Assembly: GCA_031769625.1 (NCBI GenBank)
Contig: JAUIMM010000534.1
Coordinates: 7,394,001 to 7,458,000 of the forward strand
Direction of reading: 5' to 3'
Source of the DNA: Taudactylus pleione
Taxonomy: Eukaryota; Chordata; Amphibia; Anura; Myobatrachidae
Length of the DNA stretch: 64,000 nucleotides
In this document: piece after piece, positions 22,161-33,341 of the stretch
Layout of the letters: every line of letters begins with the position of its first letter
Numbering within the stretch: position 1 is the first letter of the stretch
Program-made: the position numbers and the translations under genes
The notes under the pieces: generated by a model
The model's database searches: none
What the model was told of the DNA's origin: nothing
Seen by the model: the letters and a program-made list of their open reading frames with translations, nothing else

Positions 22161-22758
22161 GGCCCTCATTCAGAGCCACTCGCTAGCGGCAGTACGCTCG
22201 TTCCGAGCGATGTTCGCACATCTGCGCATGCGTACGGATCGTTATACGCATGCGCGAACCAGTCAGTGCGGCCGAAATTCATGTGCTCGCAATATAGCGA
22301 ATGCCTGCTATTTTGAGTGACAGAATGAGGCGTATGTGGGTGGTAACAGGGGAAGGTGCTTGAAAATGGGGAGTGGAGATCCGAACGCAGGCGTGCTTAA
22401 AGGTCAAAACGGGCGTTTTATGGGTGTGCATAATTAATATAGCAGCATCATTGACCACGTCACTGGGTTATTTTATAGCCAGAACTGCTCGCAAGATTGT
22501 GGTAGCAAAAACCAACCACAAGAATAGCGAGCAGTTCATACGCTGGTCGATGTACTCGATTAATCTAATAAATAGCGGACATGACGTATGGTGCGAGCGG
22601 CCAGGGGGCGTTTTTAACAAATAAACGAGCGTATGTTTTGCTCGCTCGTTCAGACTTAGAGGTGTGAACAGACTGCAATTTGCGAACGGATCATTTGAAT
22701 AGCCACCCCTTGTTTTTGAACGACGACCGCAAATAGCGAACGGCTCTGAATCAGGCCC
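22161..22758. mobile_element. PIF/Harbinger MITE
   Basis: Inverted ends GGCCCTCATTCAGAGCC and GGCTCTGAATCAGGCCC are flanked by TTA on both sides (22158-22160, 22759-22761), the usual 3-bp Harbinger target. At 598 bp it has no transposase. It ends at the 5' edge of the next ligase exon. Confidence 0.8.
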
Positions 22759-22762
22759 TTAG

Positions 22763-22903
22763 TCATTTACTTTGTATTTACCGCTCTCGTTGGTGGGAAC
22801 ACATGGTGTGGTCCGAACTGGCGAGCTGACCGTTATCCTGAATGGACTGACTGTGGAGCCTGAGTCCTTGACAACTAGTGATGCTACAGCCCCAGCAGCC
22901 AGT
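22763..22903 (+). CDS. Ligase exon: end of C2/linker, 5' edge uncertain
   Basis: The in-frame part starts right after a TAG at 22760-22762 and reads to RTGELTVILNGLTVEPES, the counterpart of the RTGEL...LDGL stretch after the WWP C2 domain. It ends at 22903 before GTAAGT, phase 1. The previous exon also ends in phase 1, yet no upstream AG gives the needed two leading bases. Either a small frameshift has occurred or the Harbinger insertion replaced the acceptor. Confidence 0.65.
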
Positions 22904-22939
22904 AAGTAATGTGTGTACTTTAATGCTCCTGATGTAAGT

Positions 22940-23390
22940 GATTATTCTCTCTCTCTCTCCCTCTCCCTCTCCCTCCCCAGGTAAGGACACCACTGTACTC
23001 CACATGCAAGAGTGATCCAATGCTGGCTGGTGTGTAAGTGACAGTGCCCCTCCTGATTGAAAAAGTCTAAAAATACAATTAATGTAAAAATGTCTGGGCC
23101 CCATTGTCACCCCCCTGGCCCCATTAGACCATCACCCAATCTCCAAACCCATAAAACCCATCTACGATTACCCTGTATGGTGCTGTGTACACTTTGTGGT
23201 GCTTTATATCTGGCTTCCACAGGTCCTGTCTTTCCTTACAGTGCCAAGATAATAAATGATCTGAGAGCAGCTTTATTTGCTTATACTTATTTTCAGGATG
23301 CCAATGGTCTAAATACCAGCACCGGAATCCTGATAGCGTGGGGATCCCGGCTTCAGTATCCCGACCGCTGGCATCCCAAAAATAAGTATC
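22940..23390. other. Intron with strong polypyrimidine tract
   Basis: A (TC)n/CCCTCT tract ending in CCCCAG is at 22944-22980. The short segment after it (22981-23033) ends in GTAAGT but reads into a TGA in the required phase. No exon is assigned. Confidence 0.4.
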
Positions 23391-23665
23391 GGGGGTTAGG
23401 GGAGGGTTAGTTTTAGGGTTACTCACAAGGGGAGGGTTAGGGTTAGGCACTAAGGGTGGAGGGTTAGGTTTAGGGTGCAGGGAAGGGGAGGTTAGGTTTA
23501 GGCACTGGGGGAGGTTAGGTTTAGGCACTGGGGAGGGAAGGTTAGGGTAGGGGTTAGGGTTAGTGGTAATATACTTACCTTCGGGTGTCAGGATTCTGAC
23601 TGTCGGGATGTCGCTGTAAGTATACTGACTGGCAGGCATCCCGACCACAGGGAACCCATACACAA
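23300..23665. repeat. MITE with G-rich GGTTAGG minisatellite
   Basis: The outer parts share 'TCCCGAC' and 'GGATTCTGACTGTCGGGATG' type words in inverted arrangement. The core (23395-23570) is a run of GGGAGGTTAGGTTTAGGCACT-like units. A related element lies near 59325-59500 in the opposite orientation. Confidence 0.5.
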
Positions 23666-24091
23666 CCCCTTACTGGACCTCTCCACAATCCCACATCGGC
23701 TGGCATTGCAGACACAAATCACTGGGAAAACGTCGCAGGAGCCATTTTCTGAGAGATTTGTGCATACACAATAGAGAAGTGGCCGGGATCATGTTGCGGG
23801 CACCATGTTCCGGGAGACCTGTGCACGAAGACAGAGTCTAGCGCATTGTTGGAAAGGAGGCAAGCAGCATAGTTACATGTAACACATAAGCAGACAACAC
23901 GTTTGGCCCATTGGCAGCAAGTGTAACATCCTTTATTACTAGTGATGCAAACACATCACACAAGTAACTATTATATGTTTAGCAGACACATGTTCAGTTT
24001 CACATGTAGTATAATTGGAGTATTATGTGTCCCACATGTTTTTGACATGGATTATTGTTCTTCTCCACGTAATGGTACATGTGCTGCACCA

Positions 24092-24605
24092 GGAGACCAT
24101 AGTGTGCCATGTGAAGATGCTGTACCAGCTGCTGCAGGATCCTCCATATCAGATGGTGAGGACACTACAAGTGACACAGCAGATGCACCAGCACCTTCCA
24201 CATCTGCTGCCAGTGCTGCACCAGGAGACCATAGTGTGCCATGTGATGAAGCTGTACCAGCTGCTGCAGGATCCTCCATATCAGATGGTGAGGACACTAC
24301 AAGTGACACAGCAGATGCACCAGCACCTTCCACATCTGCTGCCAGTGCTGCACCAGGAGACCATAGTGTGCCATGTGATGACGCTGTACCAGCTCCTGCA
24401 GGATCCTCTATATCAGATGGTGAGGACACTACAAGTGACACAGCACCAACACCTTCCACAGCTACTGCCAGTGCTGCACCAGGAGGCCATAGTGTGCCAT
24501 GTGATGATGCTGTACTAGCTCCTGCAGGATCCTCCTTATTAAAAAGTGAAGATGCTACAATCGAAATAACAGACGCACCAGCGCCTTCCACATCTGCTGT
24601 CAGTG
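24092..24605 (+). repeat. In-frame 132-bp coding tandem repeat
   Basis: Unit starts are at 24092, 24224, 24356 and 24482 (spacings 132, 132, 126). The first three units are about 95 percent alike by eye, and the fourth is diverged after its first half. Confidence 0.9.
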
Positions 24606-24753
24606 CTGCGTCTGAGCTCGTAACAGGGACGGACTCTGCACCTCCATCTGCTGCTGGCAGCACAATTCCTGATTCCACCGATTCCAGGCAATCAGCTGTT
24701 ACTGCCCCAGTGAGACCACAGCCCAGCACAACTGCAAGGCACCTGCCACCTGG
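24093..24753 (+). CDS. Ligase exon: tandemly repeated acidic Ser/Thr/Pro linker
   Basis: Proposed acceptor GCACCAG before 24093 gives the correct phase from the preceding exon. The donor GTATGT follows the LPPG codons at 24753, leaving GG to join the WW1 exon. The body is three near-identical units of 132, 132 and 126 bp plus a degenerate fourth (GDHSVPC...AAAGSSISDGEDTTSD...APAPSTSAASA), then a diverged tail. WWP/ITCH proteins have a long disordered linker here, but repeats of this kind are not a family feature. The frame is open throughout. The acceptor sequence recurs in each repeat, so alternative starts are possible. Confidence 0.65.
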
Positions 24754-24809
24754 GTATGTGGATGCTTTTATCTTTTGTAGTCTGCTAATGATCTGAGAAC
24801 CTCCTGCTG

Positions 24810-25137
24810 CAGGGATGTTTTAAGAGAGGAGGGGGCCCGTGTGCAGCCTCCATTTGGGCTCCCTCCTCTCTGATGGCGGCTCAGCGGCACTGAGCACTGT
24901 AGATTATGGCTTCATGCCAGAATCTACAGCACATGCGCAGATCACTTGGAAAATGGCCGGCGCCATTTTTCCAGTGAGTGTTTGCAACTCTACAGCACCG
25001 GTCCGGCGCTGCGGAGCTGCACTTCGGGAATCGGCAGAGAGGTAAGTATAATTACCTATGGGTGCAGGGTGTGCACCCACTGGACCCGGGGACCCATGTG
25101 CCCCGCCCACCCTGCACCCATTATAGATACGCCCCTG
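24810..25137. mobile_element. hAT MITE with exact 8-bp TSD
   Basis: Ends CAGGGATG and ACGCCCCTG are flanked by TCCTGCTG on both sides (24802-24809, 25138-25145). Related, in opposite orientation, to the MITE at 50444-50794. Noncoding, 328 bp. Confidence 0.85.
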
Positions 25138-25647
25138 TCCTGCTGTCACATCTATTGCAGCAGCATCAGCAGTGTAGGGAGAGCTCACAATTGTCACTTG
25201 TCTAGTAATATACAGCACAGCGCCAAGTGGAGATTTGGGGGCTCATGTAGATTTGCATGTAAAACGTGCGCCTGGTATATTCCAGAATAGAACAGCCTGG
25301 TATACATGCACACTAATAATGATGAGACCCTAAGCATATGGATTGGTGTTGTCTGAATGCAGAGATACATAGAGCTCAGTATACTGGAGAATATACACAT
25401 TTAGTACTGTGCCCGCACTGCAGTTATGGACGCATTATGTTCAGTCAGCCATAACTGCAGCCGCTGTGTGGGTAAGTATACCAGTACTAACAATGGCCGC
25501 TCACGCAGCCCCCAGAGTCCTTGTCGGTCACTGGGCTTTATAGCCGCATTGTGATATCTGCAGTTCTGTTCTTACATTTCCTTTATATACTGTATCATCA
25601 GGTAATTTTATTATGAAGACCCATTAACTATGCTGTTTTACTTCTAG

Positions 25648-25737
25648 ATGTGAGCTGAGGAGGGATCCTCGTGGTAAATACTTTTACATTGACCACAACA
25701 CAAAGACCACAACGTGGGATCCGCCTTTACCACCTGG
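25648..25737 (+). CDS. Ligase exon: WW domain 1
   Basis: Acceptor TTCTAG precedes 25648; the donor GTAAAC follows 25737. The exon completes the Gly codon and reads CELRRDPRGKYFYIDHN, then TKTTTWDPPLPPG. The central aromatic block and second Trp are present, but the first signature Trp is Cys (TGT at 25649-25651). WW domains bind PPxY motifs. The first Trp is structural, so folding is probably impaired. Confidence 0.85.
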
Positions 25738-26120
25738 GTAAACCCCTGCAATAATATCCAGCTGGGGAATGTGACATGGGGGAGACCCCGAATCCCAACA
25801 CTTTGTTGTGTTGCTTCATCCTCCCACTTGCGTTTGCAGTAAGGGAAATACAGATAGGGGTTATTTGCATGGTCTGAGATGATCTCCACTGTGGAAGGCG
25901 GATCAGCTCCTAATAGTTATTATTACATGGGTTTGCCACATTCCCTGTCATGTTCCTTGCTCGAATGGCCTCTGCCCAACACACAACACATACACAGACT
26001 GATATGATATTTCCTGAGAGCTGCCAGATGCCAAATAGCCACCTGCTGGGGAGAAACCTGACACCACCTCCTTATCTGCCATTATATAGGGCAGAGTATC
26101 CCAAACTCCACTAGTACAGT

Positions 26121-27457
26121 CAGTGGCTGAACTAGAGAGTGGTGGGCCCAGGTGCAAGAATATGCTTTTGGGCCCCCTATGCAGTGCCCCCAGTAGTGCC
26201 CCTTATATAGTAGTCCCCCCTATGTGCAGTGTCCCCAGTAGTAGTCCCTCCTATGTCCAGTGCACCCAGTAGTAGTTCCCCCTATGTGCAGTGCCCCCAG
26301 TAGTAGATCTCCCTATGTGCAGTGCCCCCAGTAGTAGTTCCCCCTATGTGCAGTGCCCCCAGTAGTAGGTTCCCCTATGTGCAGTGCCCCCAGTAGTAGT
26401 TCCCTCTATGTGCAGTGCCCCCAGTAGTAGTCCCCGCTATGTGCAGTGCCCCCAGTAGTAGATCCCCCTATGTGCAGTGCCCCCAGTAGTAGTTTCCCCT
26501 ATGTGCAGTGCCCCCAGTAGTAGATCCCCCTATATGCAGTGCCCACAGTAGTAATTCCCCCTATGTGCAGTGCCCCCAGTAGTAGATCCCCCTATGTGCA
26601 GTGCCCTTAGTAGTAGTTCCCCCTATGTGCAGTGCCCCCAGTAGCAGTTCCCCCTTTGTCCCATGCCCCCAGTAGTAGGTTCCCCTATGTGCAGTGCCCC
26701 CAGTAGTAGTCCCCGCTATGTGCAGTGCCCCCAGTAGTAGTCCCCGCTATGTGCAGTGCCCCCAGTAGTAGATCCCCCTATGTGCAGTGCCCCCAGTAGT
26801 AGTTCCCCCTATGTGCAGTGCCCCCAGTAATAGATCCCCCTATATACAGTGCCCCAGTAGTAATTCCCCCTATGTGCAGTGCCCCCAGTAGTAGATCCCC
26901 CTATGTGCAGTGCCCTTAGTAGTAGTTCCCCCTATGTGCAGTGCCCCCAGTAGTAGTTCCCCCTTTGTCCCATGCCCCCAGTAGTAGATCCTCCTATGTG
27001 CAGTGCCCCCAGTAGTAGTTCCCCCTGAACAAACACACAAAAAAAATCACCTGCCGCTGTCCACCCGGCCCACTCGCGCTCTGCACTATGGGAGAGACGT
27101 CATGATGTCGCTCCCATCTCCCACTGCGGGAGCCGGAAGGCGGAGCTCATGAGTGAGCTCCAGCCCGGCTCCTTCCATGGACGCAGCAGCCAATGAGAGT
27201 CTGTCTGACTCCCATTGTCTGTGGCTGCCAAACCAAACACACTGCCGCCGGGTAGTATGAGTGTGCTACCCGGAGCTGGCGGTGGTGTTTGGTGTGTAGT
27301 GCAGACCGCACTCACTGTGGTCTGCACTACACTGTGGGGCCTGGGGGACACTGGCGGTGGGTGCAGCGGCACTGTTGACTGCAGGGGCTATGGGTGCCTG
27401 CACCACAGCGGGCCCCGGTGCAAGCCACTGGCTGCACCACCCCTAGTTCTGCCACTG
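26121..27457. mobile_element. Non-autonomous hAT element carrying a 31-bp minisatellite
   Basis: The ends CAGTGGCTGAACTAG and CTAGTTCTGCCACTG form a good inverted repeat. Flanking octamers AGTACAGT and ATTACTGC agree at five positions only, so the duplication is old or uncertain. It contains a VNTR and a GC-rich segment with 'GAGCTCATGAGTGAGCTCC'. Confidence 0.65.
26165..27027. repeat. 31-bp minisatellite (CTATGTGCAGTGCCCCCAG unit)
   Basis: About 28 units of CTATGTGCAGTGCCCCCAG plus TAGTAG(T/A)TCCCC. It is read inverted in the minisatellite at 35040-36220. Confidence 0.9.
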
Positions 27458-27823
27458 ATTACTGCCCAGGTTTTAAGGATATCCATGGTTGAGTCCAGAT
27501 GGTAAAATCAAACAGACTGAGGTATTAATTAAGTCACCTGTGCTCAATCATGGATAGCCTTTAATCCTGGACTGTAATGGCAGAGTTTGGGAAACTCTGG
27601 TACAGGGAAAAAACACTTGGCAAATACAATGAAGTTTATGGGAACCCCCATTTATGTAAATAGAGAACTATACTGCAGTTCAGCTTTTCAGATGCTGTAA
27701 TGAAGGTACTTCCACTGCTCTGGTGAAGCGCAGAGAAAGTACAAGATGGTGCCTGGGCCCAGCATTATTCCTCGCCCATCTGTATACACCCTAAACAAAG
27801 CAAAACGTGTTTGTGTCTTACAG

Positions 27824-27944
27824 CTGGGAGAGAAGAGTCACCAGCCATGGACGGCCTTTCTATGTGGACCACAACACCAGGATCACAAGCTGGATGAAGC
27901 CAACCATGGAATCTGTGCAGCTCCACCAGCGAGACCTCTGCTCG
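27824..27944 (+). CDS. Ligase exon: WW domain 2
   Basis: The acceptor TGTCTTACAG precedes 27824, completing Gly and starting WERRVTSHGRPFYVDHN, then TRITSWMKPTMESV. Both signature Trp residues are present. The PTMESV tail is as in WWP1-type proteins. The donor GTAACT follows 27944 in phase 0. The exon that should follow is not found. Confidence 0.85.
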
Positions 27945-27959
27945 GTAACTGAGAGCTGT

Positions 27960-29095
27960 GATTGTACAGACTGTAACTTTACAGCTGTGTCATATTTATA
28001 TGTCATTATTACAGCTGTGTCACATTTATATGTCGTTATTACAGCTGTGTCACATTTATATGACATTATTACAGCTGTGTCACATTTATATGCCATTATT
28101 ACAGCTATGTCACATTTATATGTCATTATTACATCTGTGTCACATTTATATGGCATTATTACAGCAGTGTCACATTTATATGACATTATTATAGCAGTGT
28201 CACCTTTATATGGCATTATTACAGCTGTGTAACATTTATATGCCATTATTACAGCTCTCTCATTTATATGGCATTATTACAGCTTTGTCACATTTATATA
28301 TCATTATTACAGCTGTGTCACATTTATATGGCATTATTATAACTGTGTCACCTTTATATGGCATTATTATAGCTGTGTCACATTTATATTACATTATTAC
28401 AGCTGTGTCACATTTATATGCCATTATTACAGCTATGTCACATTTATATGTCATTATTACATCTGTGTCACATTTATATGGCATTATTACAGCAGTGTCA
28501 CATTTATATGACATTATAGCAGTGCCACATTTATATGGCATTATTATAGCTGTGTCACATTTATATGTCATTATTACAGCTGTGACACATTTATATGGCA
28601 TTATTACAGCAGTGACACATTTATATGCCGTTATTATAGCTGTCTCATTTATATGACATTATTATAGCTGTGTCACCTTTATATGGCATTATTACAGCTG
28701 TCTCATTTATATGGCATTATTATAGCTGTGTCACATTTATATGGCATTATTACAGCTCTCTCATTTATATGGCATTATTACTGCTTTGTCACATTTATAT
28801 ATCATTATTACAGCTGTGTTACATTTATATGGCATTATTACAGCAGTGTCACAATTATATGACATTATTACAGCTGTATTACATTTATATTGCATTATTA
28901 CAGCTGTGTCACATTTATATGGCATTATTACAGCAGTGTCACATTTCTATGACATTATCACAGCTGTGTCATATTTATATGGCATTATTACAGGTGTCAC
29001 ATTTACATGATGTTATTACAGCTGTGTCATATTTATATGCCTTTATACAGCAGTGTTACATTTATATGCCATTATTACAGCTGTCAGTTTGTGCA
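27960..29095. repeat. 30-bp intronic minisatellite
   Basis: About 38 units of TGTCACATTTATATGGCATT plus ATTACAGCTG. Because the unit is a multiple of three, long meaningless ORFs appear on both strands. Confidence 0.95.
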
Positions 29096-29389
29096 GTAAT
29101 CTCATCCGGAGGTTTGTGTCATACGTGATCTGTCTATATTACACAAGACGTATTAGAATTATTGTCACAAGAAACATGATAAATAAGCGCACACACATGA
29201 TTTATAGTTCTAATGTATAAGACACATAAATTGTGTCCAGTGTAGTATTGTCACTAACTATGTATCTCTGTAACTTTGTGTCTATGTTTAGCATTTTCCT
29301 ATCTTTTCTCATCAGAAATACCCCAATAAATGAGCATTACACAAGTACAGGTATCCTACACCAGATGTCATCGCCATAGTCACACATAT

Positions 29390-29810
29390 CCCAGTGTTCC
29401 GTATTATATACACAAAGTTATATATTATCAGGTGACATCACCGTCATCACAGATATCCCTGTGTTCTTTACTATATACACAAAGTTATATATCATTGGGT
29501 GACATCACCGTCATCACAACATATATTGCTGTGTTCTTTACTATATACACAAAGTTATATATCATTGGGTGACATCACCGTCATCACAACATATATTGCT
29601 GTGTTCTTTACTATATACACAAAGTTATATATCATTGGGTGACATCACCGTCATCACAACATATATCGCTGTGTTCTTTACTATATACACAAAGTTATAT
29701 ATCATTGGGTGACATCACCGTCATCACAACATATATCGCTGTGTTCCGCATTATATATGCACAGCTATTTATCATCAGGTGACATCACCGTCATCACATA
29801 GATCACAATA
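29390..29810. repeat. 70-bp tandem repeat, about six copies
   Basis: Units start near 29396, 29461, 29531, 29601, 29671 and 29741 ('GTGTTCTTTACTATATACAC', 'GTGACATCACCGTCATCAC'). The middle four are almost identical. Confidence 0.9.
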
Positions 29811-29829
29811 TTCCTGCACACTGGAGACC

Positions 29830-31367
29830 TTGGGCCTTATTCAGAGCTGCACGCAGGTCCGATCTGCACATGTGACTGCGCCTGCATACGCAATTGTGAG
29901 CAATTATGGGTTATTTTAGAGCCGTGAGCATCTCAGCTTACAGAGTAGTAGGTGTCACTGCTGTGTGTGTGTAGCGGGCCACTCAGAGAAGAGCGTACGC
30001 CAAGACCCGGCTGATATCAGACACATTTTTTGTTACAAGAAGAGATGTGTCAGACTGACCTGATATCTCTCTGCCCATCAGGGCCGTCTCTTTCATTGGG
30101 CTTGATGGGCAGTTGCCTAAGGGCCCGAAGATTCAAGAGGCCCTCCAGCCCCCTGCAGCCCCGCCCTGTTAGTAAACGTGTTTTTTTTTAGCACTGTGCA
30201 TATCGCTCCAACCACCGGGTGACGAGTGATTACTATCCGCAATACCACCCCTCCCCTCCCGTCACCGGCACCCGCCCCCTGCCTGTGGTTGACTCACCAG
30301 TCCGCATGCCGCATGTAGACGTCTTCCGCAAGACGCAGCAGCTCCGCCCAGACCAGCTTCTACTGGCTCCGCCTCCTTGTCCCGCTCAGTTGCTGCCGCC
30401 GATTGCCGCGTAGTCCGGCTCCTTGTCTCTAGTGCCCGTCAGACAGGTTGTGAGGTCACCGGACTGGCGGTGAGGTGACTGGAGGCCCCAGTCTGCAGCA
30501 GGTCAGTGCTTATATTAAGCTGATGATGCGCAAAAAGGGGTGGGAACACAAATCTAGTCCTCATGTAGCACCTTTCCCATCCAGAAAAAAACAAGGCTCA
30601 GGTAGATGAACTCTACTAGAGTTAATCAAACCAGTGAATATACTGTTAAGGAGTTAAATAATGTAGGTAAAGGGTGAAAAAAAGGTGGTAATTATGTCAT
30701 TTAAAACACTACTATCATAAATCCATTTATAGGCTGCCACTTTGATAGGGCTATCTTATCTATAGGTTCATAGATGCAGCCCCGACAACAGGTCACATGA
30801 TTTTTTTTCTCCACTCTATGCATATTTACGAGTCGAGGATCCGTCCGTCGTCTTCCCGGGGTCTGGTCTCAGCTTCCTCTCAGGAGTCAGTACTCAGGTG
30901 ACAGGTCAGGAGACTCCTCTTAATATGCATGGGGTGATGGGGGAGGGGGATGGGAATGCAACCTACCAGCTTACTGTGAACATGTCATGTCATGAGTCAT
31001 GACTAGGACATTTTTGATAATGTAATGTAACATACATTACCTTATCAAAAATGTCCTAATAGTCATAGTCATCATGAGCATCCAGCCATACTTATGGGTG
31101 GGGTCCCCATAACGGGGTGGTGTGAAATCGCATTTCACAATACCTGTATCTTTTTTGTATATAATATATATATATTTCAGTGGTGGCTCCAGGCACAGGC
31201 AAGCCGAGTTGTCGCCCGGAGCGCTATTGTAGCCGGTGGGCGCAGGAAAAGCCCACCCTGCTTCCCGGCACTAGTTGGATAATGTAAACTCAGGGGGAGG
31301 GGACGGAGGAGGAAAGTTGCAGCAACACAGGATGGCGATGGGTGCAGTACAGTCTAGCGCCGTCCTG

Positions 31368-31401
<34 letters not shown>

Positions 31402-32673
31402 GTATATACAGTATATCTCACAAACAATAGAGTGTGATTGTGATGTTGTATTGTATTTGACCCTAGCTGACAGGGGGTTTTATCTAGAGGTGCAGCTTTG
31501 TGTGATTAACATTAGCGCAAGATAAAGGCATTTGGTTTTGAAATATATATATATTGCTGTTTTGGCTTGAATTAGTCATCACTGTCCTGAATATAGATAT
31601 TAGCAGCAATGATATGGAGTTTTTGTTGGGGTGTTAACATTTCCATTTTTAAAAGAAGGTGCGCTGCACTAATCCGATGGTTCCAAAACTTTTGTGAATC
31701 ACAGGGCTCAATTCTATTCAAAGCAAAGTGAATATCGGCGGGAATCAGCTCCCGGACCTACGCAATTCATTTGCACTGCTAAGCCCGACTAAGGATTTTT
31801 TCTCGCATCCCTCCGGGGATGCGAGCAGAAATCCGACAAAAGTCCAGGCACAATGCTGTTTTCCGCCCTTAGCGCCGGGAAGTTTAGTCGGAGAATGCCC
31901 GTTCTCGCACCTAAACACCCTGTTTAAGGCGCGAGAACAAGCCTTGCCTGACCTAACTTCTCGCAGAATTGAATAGCTCCGGGAGCTCTTTCCTGGCGCT
32001 ATTCACTTCGCGTTTAATTGAATCGTGCCCACAGTGTCCTAGAATACTGTATAAGCATTTTTTTCACAGCACCCTTAGGCCAAATGTTTCTGAGAAATTA
32101 TGAAAACAATTAGTAAATTAAGATCAAGTAAATTGTACATATATGTAATTCTTACGCCAATTAGTTAACATTTTTGTTTGATTTTGTAGAAAAAGTACTA
32201 CTAAATCTAAAGGTTTAATTTTATTGACCATTTACAGTGCATTGCTTTGCCCAGGGCCCACAATGCTGTTAAGACAACTCTCGCTAGGCCTGAGATACTA
32301 ATCTGATTATACATATCTCTGCAGTCTAATGCATTGCCGAACACCACCAACAGTAATGTGTCAAGATGGACAATATTCGAGGACCTTCCATCAGGTAACC
32401 TCTTCTTCTTGGGTAGCAATGGTAGGGGGCTCCGGTGTCAAACCCTCCCTCCATTACCTGAGTGTAATGCTTCCATCCTCTGTGAACTATATCTGGGCCT
32501 AGCCCACCAGTAACAAGGACAGCAGAGTGATCCGGCCCAAGTATCAGGGGGGGCGTAGAAAGGGATGGACACTGTAATACAACCACTGGGCTCAGTGCAG
32601 AAATGTATATAGTGATTATGTGTTAGACAGTGAGATGTCAGATGCTTCATGTTCTTCCTCTTTCCCCATATAG
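29830..32673. other. Intron where WW3, WW4 and early HECT exons are expected but not seen
   Basis: Contents: a Harbinger-like left end (29832), a hAT-like left end CAGGGCCGTCTC (30079) leading into GC-rich repeat, a second hAT-like end CAGTGGTGGCTCC (31181), a CTAT microsatellite (31369-31401), and the MITE at 31704-32030. I read it for WW-type and FRWK/FEDSFQ-type coding and found neither. Confidence 0.6.
31704..32030. mobile_element. Harbinger-type MITE
   Basis: The ends GGGCTCAATTCTATTCAAA and TTTAATTGAATCGTGCCC are imperfect inverted repeats with ACA on both flanks (31701-31703, 32031-32033). No coding sequence. Confidence 0.65.
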
Positions 32674-32763
<90 letters not shown>

Positions 32764-32913
32764 TAATTATGTCCCTGGTGTCTCTGCTGGGTATAAGTTG
32801 GCCTGACCATTGATAACTGCACCGGCTGCTTCTCTGTTTGTTTTCTTGTTGGTATAAAACATTTGTAACTAGCTGGAATGAATACATATTAAATCATTGT
32901 TTTTTTATTTCAG

Positions 32914-33070
32914 AGACTGGTTTCTCTCACTTTCCCAGGAGCTCCTGAATCCCAACTATGGGTTCTGGGAATCTGCCGGTGAGAGCAACACTCTTCATAT
33001 ACACCCGGCTTCCAGCATCATCCCTGGACACCTGCCTGTCTTCACCTTTATGGGCCGCTTCATTGCGATG
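32914..33070 (+). CDS. Ligase exon: HECT N-lobe, E2-binding region
   Basis: The acceptor TTATTTCAG precedes 32914, and the donor GTCAGT follows 33070. It encodes DWFLSLSQELLNPNYG, then HPASSI and FMGRFIAM, matching the NEDD4-family N-lobe. Phase agrees with both neighbours. No stop or missing residues of note. Confidence 0.9.
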
Positions 33071-33341
33071 GTCAGTCCTCATTTCCTCATTAATCAGTAA
33101 CATTATTGGATAATACATTACTAGAGCATTACCTTATGTTCCAGGGATGGGAAATATAGTCCACTAACCAACGGACACGGAATAATAGAGCCGTGTATGT
33201 GACACAGAGTGACTGGTTATTATCTGTGTGTTAGTATGTGTGCAGGCATGGGACTATATGATGATATGTAATGTAGTGTGGTTACCAGTAGGGAATGTGT
33301 GTGTAGCACATAAGCAGTGACTCCCTCGCTCTCCCCTCCAG

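Larger units (their letters stand above)
26092..27599. mobile_element. MITE of the CAGAGGTTCCCAAACT family, split by a second element
   Basis: The left end CAGAGTATCCCAAACTC (26092) and right end GAGTTTGGGAAACTCTG (27599) are inverted. Its interior 'GGTTTTAAGGATATCCATGG' matches the copies at 63369 and 63638. Everything from 26121 to 27457 is a later insertion. Confidence 0.6.

Noticed and set aside
22981..23033. Extra ligase exon after a strong polypyrimidine tract
   Set aside because: The required phase reads into TGA, and the length does not keep phase with the exon at 24093.
23400..23565. Interstitial telomere
   Set aside because: The TTAGGG-like words are irregular and lie inside a dispersed MITE.
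27807..29128. Several ORFs over 100 codons with repeated Ile-Thr-Ala-Val-Ser and complementary peptides
   Set aside because: Artefact of another 30-bp intronic minisatellite.
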